Shown piece by piece: positions 18,238 through 27,716 of a DNA stretch of 64,000 bases. This DNA is from Natronococcus pandeyae. GTDB lineage: Archaea; Halobacteriota; Halobacteria; Halobacteriales; Natrialbaceae. A model generated the notes under the pieces. It did no database searches, was not told where the DNA came from, and saw nothing but the letters and a program-made list of their open reading frames with translations. A program made the translations under genes and the position numbers. The stretch is from the NCBI RefSeq assembly GCF_008122205.1, contig NZ_PHNJ01000007.1, positions 62,001 through 126,000 on the forward strand, given 5' to 3'. How positions within the stretch are numbered: position 1 is the stretch's first letter; every line of letters begins with the position of its first letter.

Positions 18238-18828
18238 TCACCGGTCGAACTCGTTTTTGAGTTCCTCGACCGCCACGGCACCGACGCCGGTTGCGATGGA
18301 GAGCGCCCGCTTGCGTGCTCTCGTATCGGCCAACTCGAGCAGCAGGACCGAGTCGTCGCCCCGGTCGACGTGTGCGCTGCCGAGCGCTTCGCACCGACGA
18401 CCGTCGGGCGTCGTGGCGGCGGCCTTCACCTGGCAGTAGGTGAACCCCGTTTCGTGAGGCGGAACCTGGACGTCCGTCTCGACGTCGATGTCGTAGAAGT
18501 GCGAGAGCACTTCGAACCCCTTCCGGTTGATCGCCTGCGTGCCGTCGATTTCGTCGATGAACTCGCCGGGAACCCACTCGAGCGGATCGTCGGAGATCGA
18601 CCGGTCCGGAAGGTCGTAGGCCGCCGGGTCGACGGCGTCGGCGTCAGTATCGGCGTCGATGACCTCGAGCGCTACCGGCTCTTTTTCGGCCGAGGTCGGC
18701 GCCACGAGTTCGACGTCCATACCGAGGTCCTCGAGTTCGTCTATCGCGCGCTCCGCCGCTGCGCGCGAGTCGAACTCCCGTTTCTTTCCACTCTCCGTAT
18801 CTCGTACGGTCCACGCGCTGGTGGTCAC
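18238..18828 (-). CDS. Uncharacterised acidic protein with a possible single-strand-annealing-like C-terminal half
   Basis: A 196-residue soluble protein from GTG 18828 (TTSAWTVRDTESGKKREFDS). The N-terminal 45 residues look like a small DUF2188-type beta-alpha unit. After an acidic linker, residues 95-190 contain WVPGEFIDEIDGTQAINRKG, HFYDIDVET, CQVKAAATTPDGRRCEALGS and LADTRARKRALSIATGVGA. The 'INKKGF..L...Y.I....' plus 'AeTRArkRAL..atG.G' order resembles Rad52/Erf-like recombination mediators found in archaeal viruses and chromosomes. That link is my inference from pattern only. Conserved composition makes it a real gene. Confidence 0.6.
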   Translation of the reverse strand: MTTSAWTVRDTESGKKREFDSRAAAERAIDELEDLGMDVELVAPTSAEKEPVALEVIDADTDADAVDPAAYDLPDRSISDDPLEWVPGEFIDEIDGTQAINRKGFEVLSHFYDIDVETDVQVPPHETGFTYCQVKAAATTPDGRRCEALGSAHVDRGDDSVLLLELADTRARKRALSIATGVGAVAVEELKNEFDR

Positions 18829-19128
18829 GTTTCTCACCCCACTGTGCGTACGTGGTGAGTGGCTAACTGTTCGTCGGTTTCCGCGGTCGTACGTACGGTA
18901 GTTGCCGTCTGCTGCCAGTTTTCGTTTCGTTCTCGAGAACGAGCGCGACGGATACCGGAGGCCGCTATGCTCTCGACTCGAGGCGACCGCCAGGGATGCC
19001 AAACAGCGTCGATCGTCCCCATTCTTCCCCAGTTTTCGTCCGCTATTTTTGAAACCGGACCGCGGATAGTCGGAGTAGCCTAGTGGTCGACCAGATGGGG
19101 TGAACGACTAGGTACAACAATTGCACAG
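18829..19128. other. Intergenic region 18829-19128 upstream of the Ser/Asp-rich gene
   Basis: No frame is convincing. It must hold the promoter of the Ser/Asp-rich gene, but no clear TATA box is seen at the leaderless distance from 19129; a leader of some length is possible. Confidence 0.35.
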
Positions 19129-20985
19129 ATGAGTCGAGAAATTGGAATTATCACAATCATCGGCCTGCTCGTGTTAGCCGGTGCGGTCGGCGCAGGAGGC
19201 GTCGTCGGAAGCGATGCCGGCACGACCGCACTCAGCGCACAGGACGTCGATCGATGTGATTCAAGTGAACACGACGACGAAGACAGTAGTTCCCTCGACG
19301 AACGAGACGAGAGTGAGAGCGACAGCCAGAGCGAGTCGGAACGGTCCAGCAGTGACCACAGCGAAAGCGACACTACTCGCGACGTGTCCGAGCGCGACAG
19401 TTCGAGCGACAGCGGCGAAGATCGCGAACTGAGCGAGAGCGACACCTCGGACAGCGAACGGACGAGTGACAGCGCGAGCGACAGTGAGCGGTCCGACTCC
19501 GAAGTGAACGACCGCGACGAACAGCGCGACAGCTCCAGCGAGCGCGACGTCAGCAGTGTCGACGAGAGCGAGCGCGACGTCAGCGAGAACGAAATCGACG
19601 ACACGGACGTCGAGAACGTGCAGGACGACCGCGAGAGCGAACGCGACTCGAGCGACTCTTCGGACAGCGAACACTCGAGCGACAGCACGCACAGCGAGCG
19701 CGAGAGTCACAATAACGACAGTACGCTCGACGAAAGCGAGGTCACCGAGAGCGACAGCGACGAACGCGACAGTTCGAGCGACAGCGAGTCGACCGAGAGC
19801 GAGCGCGACAGCAGCGAGCGCGACGTCGACAACGATCTCACCGACCGCGAACTGAGCGAGAGTGACAGCAGCGACGCGAGCGACAGCGAGCGCGACGCGG
19901 CGACCAGCTCCTTCGACAGCGCCGAGAGCGAGCGCGACAGCAGCGAGCGCGACAGCGCCGAGAGCGAGTCCGAAACCGACGAATACGAGTCAGAGCTGAG
20001 CGAGAGCGACGAGAGCGAATTCGACGAGAGCGAGTCCAGCTCCGAGTTGGACGAACGCGACCTCGTCGAACGCGGCGACGCCGACCGCGACAGCTTCGAC
20101 GTCATCGACAGCGACGAGGAGCGCGACGTCAGCGAGAGCGACTCGAGCGACCGCGAGGAGAGCACCAGCGACCTGAGCGAGAGTTCGAGCGACGACCGCG
20201 AGAGCGCCTCCGACGAGAGTGAGCGCGATCTCAGCGAAACGGACGACCGCGAGAGCGCTTCCGAGCGCGACAGCAGCGAATCCGACGAGAGCGAGCGCGA
20301 CCTCAGCGAATCCAGCGATCAGGGCTCCGAGAGCAGCGCTGACGAGAGCGAGCGTGACAGCAGCGAGAGCGACAGCGAGCGCGAGAGCGCCTCGAGCAGC
20401 AGCGACGCCAGCGACCGCAGCGTCAGCGAGACTGACAACGACAACGCCGAGAGCGAACTCGACACGACCGACAGCAGCGACGAACGCGAGTCGAGCGACT
20501 CGAGCGACAGCGAGCGCAGTAGCTCCAGTCTCACCACCGAGCGCGACGGCAGCACGCACACCGTCGACAACGACCTGAGCGAGAGCGACCGCAGCGAGAG
20601 CAGCGAATCCGAACTCGAGACCGACAGCGAGAGCGATACCGGCATCGACGAGATCGAAAGCTCCAGCTCGGAGAGCGAACGCTCGAGCGACAGCGACAGC
20701 GACAGCAGCGAAAGCGAACTGACCGAGAGCGAGAGCGCGAGCGACAGCGAAGCGGAGAGCGAGCGCTCGGAGAGCGAGAGCGACACGACCCTCGACACGC
20801 GCGAGACGAACAGAACCAGCAGTGACAGCGACAGCGACAGCGAGCGCTCGGAGAGTGTGAGCGAAGAATCGAGCACCTCCTCGGGATTCGAGGAAGACTG
20901 TGACTCGGTCGGCTCGGACAGCAACTCCATGACGATGCCCTACGCGGGCACCCTCGTCCCGATCGCAGTTGTCGCCGTGAACTGA
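19129..20985 (+). CDS. Secreted Ser/Asp/Glu/Arg low-complexity repeat protein
   Basis: A 618-residue protein. The N-terminus is a Sec-type signal (MSREIGIITIIGLLVLAGAV, then GAGG). Residues from about 42 to 585 are built from Ser, Asp, Glu and Arg with short words such as SERDSS, ESERDL and SDSD. I find no Lys or Trp, hardly any aromatic residues, and only two Cys: C43 just before the repeat and one about 30 residues from the end (FEEDCDSVGS), so they could close the whole region. The C-terminus is hydrophobic (MPYAGTLVPIAVVAVN) but too short for a normal membrane anchor. Likely an extended, highly acidic, cell-surface or matrix protein, possibly phosphorylated or glycosylated on Ser; analogy to Sdr or dentin-type repeats is compositional only. 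Confidence 0.8.
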   Translation: MSREIGIITIIGLLVLAGAVGAGGVVGSDAGTTALSAQDVDRCDSSEHDDEDSSSLDERDESESDSQSESERSSSDHSESDTTRDVSERDSSSDSGEDRELSESDTSDSERTSDSASDSERSDSEVNDRDEQRDSSSERDVSSVDESERDVSENEIDDTDVENVQDDRESERDSSDSSDSEHSSDSTHSERESHNNDSTLDESEVTESDSDERDSSSDSESTESERDSSERDVDNDLTDRELSESDSSDASDSERDAATSSFDSAESERDSSERDSAESESETDEYESELSESDESEFDESESSSELDERDLVERGDADRDSFDVIDSDEERDVSESDSSDREESTSDLSESSSDDRESASDESERDLSETDDRESASERDSSESDESERDLSESSDQGSESSADESERDSSESDSERESASSSSDASDRSVSETDNDNAESELDTTDSSDERESSDSSDSERSSSSLTTERDGSTHTVDNDLSESDRSESSESELETDSESDTGIDEIESSSSESERSSDSDSDSSESELTESESASDSEAESERSESESDTTLDTRETNRTSSDSDSDSERSESVSEESSTSSGFEEDCDSVGSDSNSMTMPYAGTLVPIAVVAVN

Positions 20986-21021
20986 CGCCGTCCCTACAGC
21001 GGACGCGAAACGACCGACCGT

Positions 21022-21043
21022 CCCCGTTCGGGGATCATTTTTT
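21022..21043 (+). terminator. Hairpin and T-run after the Ser/Asp-rich gene
   Basis: CCCC gttc GGGG followed by ATCATTTTTT, 37 bases after the stop at 20985. It is well placed to end the transcript. Confidence 0.55.
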
Positions 21044-21199
21044 GTGACGACCCCTGTCGATTCGGCACTGTCGAAACCCGTCGAGACAGTCACTCGTACT
21101 GTTACGTGAACCCGACTCTCACGACGCGTCGGACGCACTCTATTCGGCGGTAGTTAACCGAAATATCGACCTTTCGCCACGAGACGTTCCGGGTACGGG

Positions 21200-21544
21200 G
21201 TGTCGGTCTCACCACACGTGCTCACCGAGTCCGGACACGATGGAACGGCGTACGAACTGACCGGACCGAAGGCCCTCACCCACGAAGAGATGGCCGAAAC
21301 GCTCACCCGCGTGCTCGGACGGCCGATCCGTTACGTCCGAATCAGCGACGAAGACTACCGCCAGACCCTCCTTGCGAGCGGTGCATCCGAGGAGATTGCG
21401 GACGCGTCCGTCGACGCCAACCGGTACGTCCGCAGCGTTCCGAGCACCGTGACCTCGAGCGTGCGGGACGTTACCGGCCGGGAGCCGATCTCGTTCGAGG
21501 GGTTTTGCCGGGACCGCGCAGCCGCTCTCGCAGCGACGTCCTAG
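21200..21544 (+). pseudogene. C-terminal fragment of an NmrA/QOR2-type NAD(P)-binding protein
   Basis: From about 21218 the frame reads TESGHDGTAYELTGPKALTH then EEMAETLTRVLGRPIRYVRI and, at the end, VTGREPISFEGFCRDRAAAL, the typical last third of atypical SDR/NmrA quinone-reductase-like proteins of about 290 residues. The Rossmann GxxGxxG half is absent and the upstream sequence is unrelated, so this is a 5'-truncated remnant. It could be expressed only as a fragment from a GTG at 21200. Confidence 0.6.
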
Positions 21545-21555
21545 AACGGTCCGGA

Positions 21556-21765
21556 TCAGTTCTCCGGATCGTCCAGTAGCCGCGATTCGACAGATCGATC
21601 GCTGCGTTCTACGACCCCGGGTAACTCGTCCTCGTCGAACGACGCCATCAGCAAGCCGATGACCTCGGGATTGCTCGGTTCGTACCCGAGTTGGACGGTC
21701 AGGTCCGCCTTGATCTGTTCGAATCGGTCCGCTTTCATCCCGTAGAGTTTGATGCTCGTGGTCAT
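21556..21765 (-). CDS. Small protein of the 'KLYGxKxxRFEQI' family, copy 1
   Basis: 69 residues from ATG 21765: TTSIKLYGMKADRFEQIKAD, then LGYEPSNPEVIGLLMASF. A near-identical layout occurs in the 67-residue protein at 30646-30849, so the two are paralogues. The strand-helix-helix pattern with a short beta start could be a ribbon-helix-helix-like DNA-binding protein, which is my inference. It starts 12 bases after the stop of the PAS/GAF/HTH_10 regulator and is likely cotranscribed with it. Confidence 0.7.
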   Translation of the reverse strand: MTTSIKLYGMKADRFEQIKADLTVQLGYEPSNPEVIGLLMASFDEDELPGVVERSDRSVESRLLDDPEN

Positions 21766-21776
21766 CGTCGGTTCGA

Positions 21777-24608
21777 TTACGGTTGATCCTCGAAGAACGC
21801 CGATAGCAGACACCAGTTGCCTCTCCGGAGATGCTGGTGGAGCGTCGACGAGGAGATCTCCATCGAGTCGGCGAGTTCCTCCGCGGTGATCTTTCGCGGC
21901 CAGTCGTAGTAGCCGGCAAAGTACGCCGACTCGAGCGCGGCACGTTGTTTCTCCGTGAGTCGATCCGCGACGAAGGCACGGAACTCGCCGGCGGACGTCA
22001 CGGAGTGTTCTCGCTCACGCTTCGCGACGAACTCGAGCGGGTCGAACTCGCGCTCGAACGCCGTCACGATCTCGCGAATGTCCGCCGCTTGTGGCGCCTC
22101 GACGATAACCGTCCCCTCGCCGCCGTCGGCCGTTGCAGACTGAACCGTCGTTCCCAGTTCGAGTGCGAACTGGACCATCGAACGCGACGTGACCGTCTGG
22201 AGAACGAATTCTCCGTCCTGTTTCGAGACCACGCGGGCACGTTCGATGTAGGGTGCGTCCTCTGCTAGCTCGAGGACGGTCGCGGGATCGGCACCGGAGA
22301 TCACGTCGTAGGTGATGATCCGCCCGTTCTCGATCGGGACCGCGTGCTGGAACTCGCAGCGACAGTCGAGTTCCGCCGTCACCTGGACGTAGAACACGCT
22401 GTGATCGCGCAGGGTGAACTCGAGTTCGACGATCGAGTCGGCGAGGAGTAGCTCCCGGCTTTTGATCGCGTTCTGTGCGAATCCAATAATCTTCCCGAGC
22501 GATCCGAAGCCGGTGATGGCGTCCTCACAGAAGACCTCGTCGCGAACGCTGTTGAGGACGAGGATGCCGATCAACCGATCGCCGTACAGCAGCGGAACCA
22601 CCGCGATCGCCTCCATATCCTCGCCGGGCTCGCGCTCTTCCTCGCTCTCGCTCGTCCCGTTGATCCCGGGGATCTGGTACTGGCGGATGACCTGTACGTC
22701 GTGCGTTTCGATCACTCGTTCGACGGCCCCACCGGCGACTCCCGAGAACGACGTGTTCGTGATCGTGTCGAGATAGCTGTCTTCGACGCCGACGCCGACG
22801 GCCGTTCCGATCCGATCTCCACTCCCTTCGATGTGGCCGATCCAGGCGCTTCGGTAGAGCTCCGAACCCACCAGGTGTTCGCAGATCGTTCGATCGAGTT
22901 CCTCGCGAGTCGTCGCCGCGACCAGACTGGTGCTGATCTCGGTATTGACGGCGTTGATCCGGTTCAGTGTCTCTAACTGATCGTGCTGCTGGCGCAGCTC
23001 CCGTTCCTGCGTCCGAAGTAAGCGGGTTCGATCCGCCCGTGCGAGCGCTGCGCCGATCCCCATCGCCAGCATCTCCGTGAGGTGGATATCGCTGTCGTCG
23101 AACTCCTCGTCGTCGCTGACGAGTAGACTGAGCACACCGTACGATCCGATCGGGACGTGGACGCTAGAGTGCTCGAACATCGAGACAGGTTCGGGCAAAT
23201 CGCTCTCCGGGACCACGTTGATCAGCGGCTCTTCGTTTCTGAACGCGCGGCCGGCGAGCGTCGCTTCCAGGTCGTAGGCGGTCTGTGTCTCGAGGAGCTT
23301 TCGAGCCCCATCGGTCAGGGCGACGGGTTCGAGTTGATTCACTTTCTCGTCGAAGCGGCGAACGCACGCGATTTCGAATCCGAGCACGTCCTCGACCGCT
23401 TCGGCGCCGGTCTGGGCGATTTCGTCGTGCGTCTCCTCGCTCATCAACTCGCGGGCGATCTCGTTGAGTTCCTCGAGCTGGTGTTCTCGCGCCTTCCGTG
23501 CGGTGATATCGCGGACGACGCAGACGACCCCGTCGTCGTGAGCAGTGAGCGAGTGCTCCTGTGGGAACCGCGAGCCGTCCGCTCGCTCGCCGACAGCTTC
23601 GCCGCGCCAGTAGCCCCGGTCCAGCACGGTCGGCAGGACCTCCCGTTCCAGGCGCCTGGCTTCGTCGTCCGGGAACAATACCTGCCAGGATTCTCCGACG
23701 AGGTCTTCTGGATCGTCGTAGCCGTGAAGTTTGGCGAGCGCGCCGTTCACGTAACGAAGTTCGCCGGTTTCGTCGGAGATCCCCATTCCGTCCATCGCCG
23801 ACTCGATGACCGCAGAGTGACGGCTGACCTCTCGCTCGCGCTCGAGACGGTCGGAGATGTCGCGGACCACGCCGACGGTTCCCACGAATTCGTCGTTCGC
23901 CAGTAAGAGACGCATTCGAAGCTCATACGGGATCAGATCGCCGTTCGCCGTTCGGACGTCGAGATCGAGCGTGGTCGACTCCTCGCCCGTCCGTAACAGG
24001 TCGCGGATTCGCCGTTCGATTCGGTCGATCGTGTCGTCATCGAGCAGGAGCGAAACGTGTGCGCCGAGTAGCTGCTCGCGTTCGTACCCGGTCGCCTCGA
24101 CGATCAGGTCGTTGACCGCGACGAACGTTCCATCTTTGTCGAGTTGATAGATTCCGTCGTCGACCGTGTTCGCGATCGCTTCGTACCGCCGTTTCTCTTC
24201 GATCCCCGAGCGATCTCGAAGTATGGCGACGAAAAACCGCTGGTGGTCGTACTCGATTTCGTTCACGTCGAGTGTAACCGGCACCTCGTGGCCGTCGCGG
24301 TGGACGAGCGTGAGTTTACGCCCGTCGCGAGTGTGACTCTCCGTAGGGGGGGCCGCCTGCTCGACGAGGAGTCCGAGGGGATCCGGTGGCGCTTCCGGAA
24401 AGAGGCGATCGATCGGCCGCTCGAGTAGCTCCTCGGACTCGTATCCCAGCAGTTTGGAGACAGACGGATTGACGAACACGATCGTCCCGCCGGTGTCGAG
24501 ACAGACGAGTCCGTCAGAGACCGGCGCCACTACGTCTCCGGAGTATGGATCTGCCGAGCGAGGAGGCAGGGGAAGGTTGTTCGGTTCTGGGTCGGTAGCG
24601 TCTGACAT
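21777..24608 (-). CDS. PAS/GAF multi-sensor HTH_10 transcription regulator (Bat-like)
   Basis: A 943-residue cytosolic one-component regulator. Three PAS domains are visible (about 25-140, 140-265, 265-375; e.g. GYESEELLERPIDRLFPE and GYEREQLLGAHVSLLLD), then two GAF domains (about 380-530 and 545-700), a bacterio-opsin-activator-type linker domain (about 715-870) and a C-terminal HTH_10 (LTEKQRAALESAYFAGYYDW ... EELADSMEISSSTLHQHLRR). Bat of Halobacterium uses this plan to sense redox or light and switch on purple-membrane genes; here the signal and targets are unknown. The 69-residue gene follows 12 bases downstream. Tandem TTCACnnnGTGAA palindromes lie about 110 bases upstream. Confidence 0.9.
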   Translation of the reverse strand: MSDATDPEPNNLPLPPRSADPYSGDVVAPVSDGLVCLDTGGTIVFVNPSVSKLLGYESEELLERPIDRLFPEAPPDPLGLLVEQAAPPTESHTRDGRKLTLVHRDGHEVPVTLDVNEIEYDHQRFFVAILRDRSGIEEKRRYEAIANTVDDGIYQLDKDGTFVAVNDLIVEATGYEREQLLGAHVSLLLDDDTIDRIERRIRDLLRTGEESTTLDLDVRTANGDLIPYELRMRLLLANDEFVGTVGVVRDISDRLEREREVSRHSAVIESAMDGMGISDETGELRYVNGALAKLHGYDDPEDLVGESWQVLFPDDEARRLEREVLPTVLDRGYWRGEAVGERADGSRFPQEHSLTAHDDGVVCVVRDITARKAREHQLEELNEIARELMSEETHDEIAQTGAEAVEDVLGFEIACVRRFDEKVNQLEPVALTDGARKLLETQTAYDLEATLAGRAFRNEEPLINVVPESDLPEPVSMFEHSSVHVPIGSYGVLSLLVSDDEEFDDSDIHLTEMLAMGIGAALARADRTRLLRTQERELRQQHDQLETLNRINAVNTEISTSLVAATTREELDRTICEHLVGSELYRSAWIGHIEGSGDRIGTAVGVGVEDSYLDTITNTSFSGVAGGAVERVIETHDVQVIRQYQIPGINGTSESEEEREPGEDMEAIAVVPLLYGDRLIGILVLNSVRDEVFCEDAITGFGSLGKIIGFAQNAIKSRELLLADSIVELEFTLRDHSVFYVQVTAELDCRCEFQHAVPIENGRIITYDVISGADPATVLELAEDAPYIERARVVSKQDGEFVLQTVTSRSMVQFALELGTTVQSATADGGEGTVIVEAPQAADIREIVTAFEREFDPLEFVAKREREHSVTSAGEFRAFVADRLTEKQRAALESAYFAGYYDWPRKITAEELADSMEISSSTLHQHLRRGNWCLLSAFFEDQP

Positions 24609-24717
24609 AGATCCTTTTATCGTGAAGTTACGGTATCATCGGTTGCTTCGCCACCTCGTGGATGGTGTGTGGAATACCTTCGCGGCCGATTCATATCACC
24701 TCATCGCACGAGAATCC

Positions 24718-24748
24718 TTCACACCGTGAACCTCGTTCACAGAGTGAA
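24718..24748. promoter_or_regulatory. Tandem TTCACnnnGTGAA palindromes
   Basis: Two copies, TTCACaccGTGAA (24718-24730) and TTCACagaGTGAA (24736-24748), have centres 18 bases apart. They lie in the 208-base gap between the winged-helix gene (24817-25611) and the Bat-like regulator start at 24608, so they are candidate operators for the latter, perhaps bound cooperatively. Confidence 0.5.
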
Positions 24749-24816
24749 CCGTCCCATGTGTTGCTCGGATTGCACAGTCCTCACCTCTGCAGCCGCTATC
24801 CGCGGTGATTCTGATA

Positions 24817-25611
24817 TCACGCCGTGAACGCATCCGGATCGACCGGATCCGACCGGGCGCGGTACTGCTCGAAGGTGGATTCAGCCCAGTCGTACACGGT
24901 CTCGTTCTCGCTGAGAACGAGCGCGCGAGCGATGTCTTCGTCGTCGGTCAGTGGAAGGCCGACGGTACCGTCAGTGAGGAACACAGTAACGGGCAGTTCG
25001 TCCTCGTAGACGTAGATGTCGACGGTCGGTGCGTCGAGCAACTCGGCGAACAGCGGAGCCATCGTCGCGTTGCTCCCCACCGTTTCGATCAACGCTGCAG
25101 TCAGCACGGCCTCGAAGCGTTGCTCGTACTCCTCGACCGCGGTTTTGGTCGCTTCGACGATCGGTGGGGCAGTCTGAGTGGAGACGACTCGAGCCCGCTG
25201 AGCCGAGCGAAAGCAGTCGGCACCGCGCTGGACGTGCGCCCACATGTTCGTCGGCGTCGGGGTGACGATGTCGGCGTCGCGCAGACAACGAACGTCGAAC
25301 GACACCTGCTCGGCCGGGAACCAGGGCAGTACTTCCCGGAGGCGGTGCTCGCTCGTCATCGTCTCCCGCAACTCAGCGAACGCTTCGGAGACCCACGCGC
25401 CCAGCGGCGTTGCTCGACACGTCTGGCCGGTGCGCTCGATCCACCGCCGATCCTCGAAATCGTCGAGGATGCGTGCGAGCGTTACCCGGGAGACATCGAC
25501 ACGTTCTCTGAGTTCGTCCCTGTGGTGAGCCCCCGTCGTGAGCGCTTCGAGCACCGCTACCCGGTTGGCCGAGTTTGCGAGAAACGCAATGTCGTCGAGC
25601 GGATCGGCCAT
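24817..25611 (-). CDS. ArsR-like winged-helix regulator with a FilR1/DUF1724-like ligand domain
   Basis: 264 residues from ATG 25611; a TTTATGTG box (25632-25640) sits about 25 bases upstream, arguing against the earlier in-frame start at 25626. The N-terminal winged helix (IAFLANSANRVAVLEALTTG, HHRDELRERVDVSRVTLARILDD, near 7-60) is followed by a C-terminal sensory domain (about 110-250, ADIVTPTPTNMW ... VDIYVYEDELPVTVFLTDG). This architecture is very common in haloarchaea (HVO_A0261-like). Its targets are unknown. The Bat-like gene downstream in the same direction is 208 bases away and probably separately controlled. Confidence 0.85.
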   Translation of the reverse strand: MADPLDDIAFLANSANRVAVLEALTTGAHHRDELRERVDVSRVTLARILDDFEDRRWIERTGQTCRATPLGAWVSEAFAELRETMTSEHRLREVLPWFPAEQVSFDVRCLRDADIVTPTPTNMWAHVQRGADCFRSAQRARVVSTQTAPPIVEATKTAVEEYEQRFEAVLTAALIETVGSNATMAPLFAELLDAPTVDIYVYEDELPVTVFLTDGTVGLPLTDDEDIARALVLSENETVYDWAESTFEQYRARSDPVDPDAFTA

Positions 25612-25978
25612 GGTATCTGGTACCATCTAGCACATAAAGAATGGCTATGGAAGTCGACAGCGAATTTGAAGGTATCGGTGAAAAATGGGCAATTCCACTC
25701 GTCTTGACCGGTAGCGACGATCGGTCTCCAGCATTCGATCGGAGGGGCGAGCACACTCGAGCGGTGCCTGACCACAGTATACCCGTTCCACTACTTCCAG
25801 AAAGATCGCGGCTCGAAGAACGCGTTTTGCAGGAATCGGACCAGATAACGACGTAACTCAGGGTATCGATCGCGTCGACGCGATTACAGACGGTGAGGCG
25901 AGCAGAGAAGGCCAGTACACGCCACCCGAGCGAGAGCTAGTCGGGCAATCAGCGACGAAACAGAAAAACGGGAATATT
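25612..25978. other. Intergenic region 25612-25978
   Basis: Holds the TTTATGTG promoter of the winged-helix gene at its left edge. No supported gene is seen in the rest. Confidence 0.4.
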
Positions 25979-26209
25979 CTACGACTGGGACTCCGCGTCG
26001 GCGTCGGCGGCAGCGGCTTCGTGTCTGATGTCGTCGAGTTCCTGTTCGACTTTCTCCTGTCCTTTCTTGAATTCGCCGGCCGATTCGCCGACGGACCGGG
26101 CGAGTTTCGGGATTTTCTGCGCGCCGAACAGCAGGATGGCAATCCCGACGATGATCAGCAGTTCGGGCCCGCCGGGGATGGGAACGAACAGCGGTGCGAT
26201 TGATATCAC
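25979..26209 (-). CDS. tatA: Twin-arginine translocase subunit TatA
   Basis: 76 residues from GTG 26209 (ISIAPLFVPIPGGPELLIIV). A single N-terminal transmembrane helix with the conserved Pro-Gly-Gly-Pro-Glu before it, then the FGAQKIPKLARSVGES amphipathic helix and a highly acidic tail. TatA forms the pore that exports folded proteins with RR signals, such as the alpha-amylase in this window. Starting further upstream would add 18 polar residues before the helix, which TatA proteins lack. Monocistronic; tatC is not in the window. Confidence 0.9.
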   Translation of the reverse strand: MISIAPLFVPIPGGPELLIIVGIAILLFGAQKIPKLARSVGESAGEFKKGQEKVEQELDDIRHEAAAADADAESQS

Positions 26210-26648
26210 GTCTTCACTACCACCGGAGACACTTGTAGGCTTTTTCCCTCGAACAGCCGGCACTGGGTTCTATCTGTCAGTTAAGTGGAAGCCGAAGAAC
26301 TCCACGGAACGGCGTTCGTTCGCTGTCGAGGCGACAACGAATCCGATCGTCGCCGACGGAACCGATGTTCCCAGGGAGATGTGAGCCATCGAGTCGCGAA
26401 GCGTCGGAACGAGATAGAACAGCGAGCGGACACTCTCCGCGAGGAAGACGAGAACCTGCCACATCATCGTCCCCTTCCGATTCGAGACGCCGGAACGCAG
26501 AACGATCTGGATAGCTAGACTGCATCACTAAGACCGATCAGTAGCAACACAGTACACAGGCTATGTACGAATCCTCGTCTCTGGCCCGTCGTCGGCCAGC
26601 TATCGATGGACGACGGAAACGACGGGGAAGCGTAAACGACAGATCGTC
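26210..26648. other. Intergenic region 26210-26648
   Basis: Contains promoters of tatA (left) and the histidine kinase (right). A 65-codon minus-strand frame at 26270-26467 is hydrophobic in places but has no family resemblance and is not called. Confidence 0.35.
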
Positions 26649-27707
26649 ATGACCGGCGACAAGACAGCGGACGACGTCGGATCGCTCCCGCTCGAGCGGT
26701 ATCACGATCCCGTGCTGAACTACGCCGTTACGGACGACCGCCCAGTACTCAGGGCGACGAACGATTCGTTCGAGGCGACGTTCGGTGTGTTTCCCGCTGA
26801 AACACCCCTCTCGACCGTCTTCGACGAAGTCGACGTCTTCGTCCCCGACTCGACGCGTGCGTTTCCTGCATGTCTCCTGGACGACGAGGGCTGCACTGTT
26901 CGTGTCGAGAGAACGACGGACGAGACCGAGGCCCGTGAGCGATACTTCGTGCGAGCGGTACCGCCCGCGGACGGCGGTGCCGGATACATGCTCTTCGTCG
27001 AAACGCCGTCGCTCGAGACGTCCGACGAGCGTACGCCACTCGAGATCGATCACGTCGCCAGCGTCATCAGCCACGATCTCCGGAACCCGCTGGACGTCGC
27101 GAAAGCTCGACTCCGCGCCGGCCGGGAAACGGGGAACGACGAGCACTTCGAACACGTCGCCTGGGCACACGACCGGATCGAGCGCATCATCGAAGACGTG
27201 TTGACGGTGGCCCGCAGCGAGGACGTGATCACCCCGTCCGACACAGTCGATCTCGAGGCGGCCGCCGAAGCGGCCTGGGAAACCGTCGAGACGGAGGACG
27301 CGAGGGTGCGAATCGACGGATCGTTACCCACGATCGTCGCCGATCGAGATCGAGTCGGTCGGCTCTTCGAGAACTTGTTTCGGAACTGCGTGGAACACGG
27401 TTCCACGAGCAGTCCATCGAAGACCGACGACGCCACCGAGAACCACGGTGAAGGACCGACAGTCACCGTCGGGACCCTCGAGTCGGGCGGCTTCTACGTG
27501 GCGGACGACGGGCCGGGGATTCCCGAACCCCGTCGGAAGAAGATCTTCGAACCGGGATACACGGGGAGCGACGGCGGGACTGGTCTCGGCCTGTCGATCG
27601 TCGATCGGATCACCGAGGCACACGGGTGGTCCGTCACCGTCACCGACTCCGCCGACGGCGGCGCGCGGTTCGAGATCACCGGCGTCGAATCGCGCGACCA
27701 CGACTGA
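26649..27707 (+). CDS. Soluble histidine kinase
   Basis: 352 residues, no membrane segment. An N-terminal PAS-like domain (about 15-120) precedes the HisKA box [11 protein letters not shown] with phospho-acceptor H142. The HATPase_c domain follows: N box [10 protein letters not shown] (near 245), G1 DDGPGIP, F box KIFEPGYTG and G2 GTGLGLSIV. It is thus likely active as an autokinase. The stop is nine bases before the start of the PAS/GAF/HTH_10 regulator, and a HalX response regulator lies convergently downstream, so all three may act in one signalling chain. Confidence 0.92.
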   Translation: MTGDKTADDVGSLPLERYHDPVLNYAVTDDRPVLRATNDSFEATFGVFPAETPLSTVFDEVDVFVPDSTRAFPACLLDDEGCTVRVERTTDETEARERYFVRAVPPADGGAGYMLFVETPSLETSDERTPLEIDHVASVISHDLRNPLDVAKARLRAGRETGNDEHFEHVAWAHDRIERIIEDVLTVARSEDVITPSDTVDLEAAAEAAWETVETEDARVRIDGSLPTIVADRDRVGRLFENLFRNCVEHGSTSSPSKTDDATENHGEGPTVTVGTLESGGFYVADDGPGIPEPRRKKIFEPGYTGSDGGTGLGLSIVDRITEAHGWSVTVTDSADGGARFEITGVESRDHD

Positions 27708-27716
27708 GGAGAACCT

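Noticed and set aside
19129-20985. Long Ala/Val-rich and Leu/Ser-rich frames opposite the Ser/Asp-rich gene
   Set aside because: They are mirror products of the AGC/GAC codon repeats; the signal peptide, start and terminator fit only the plus-strand frame.
26270-26467. 65-codon hydrophobic minus-strand frame
   Set aside because: No start signal, no family resemblance, overlaps promoter DNA of the kinase gene.
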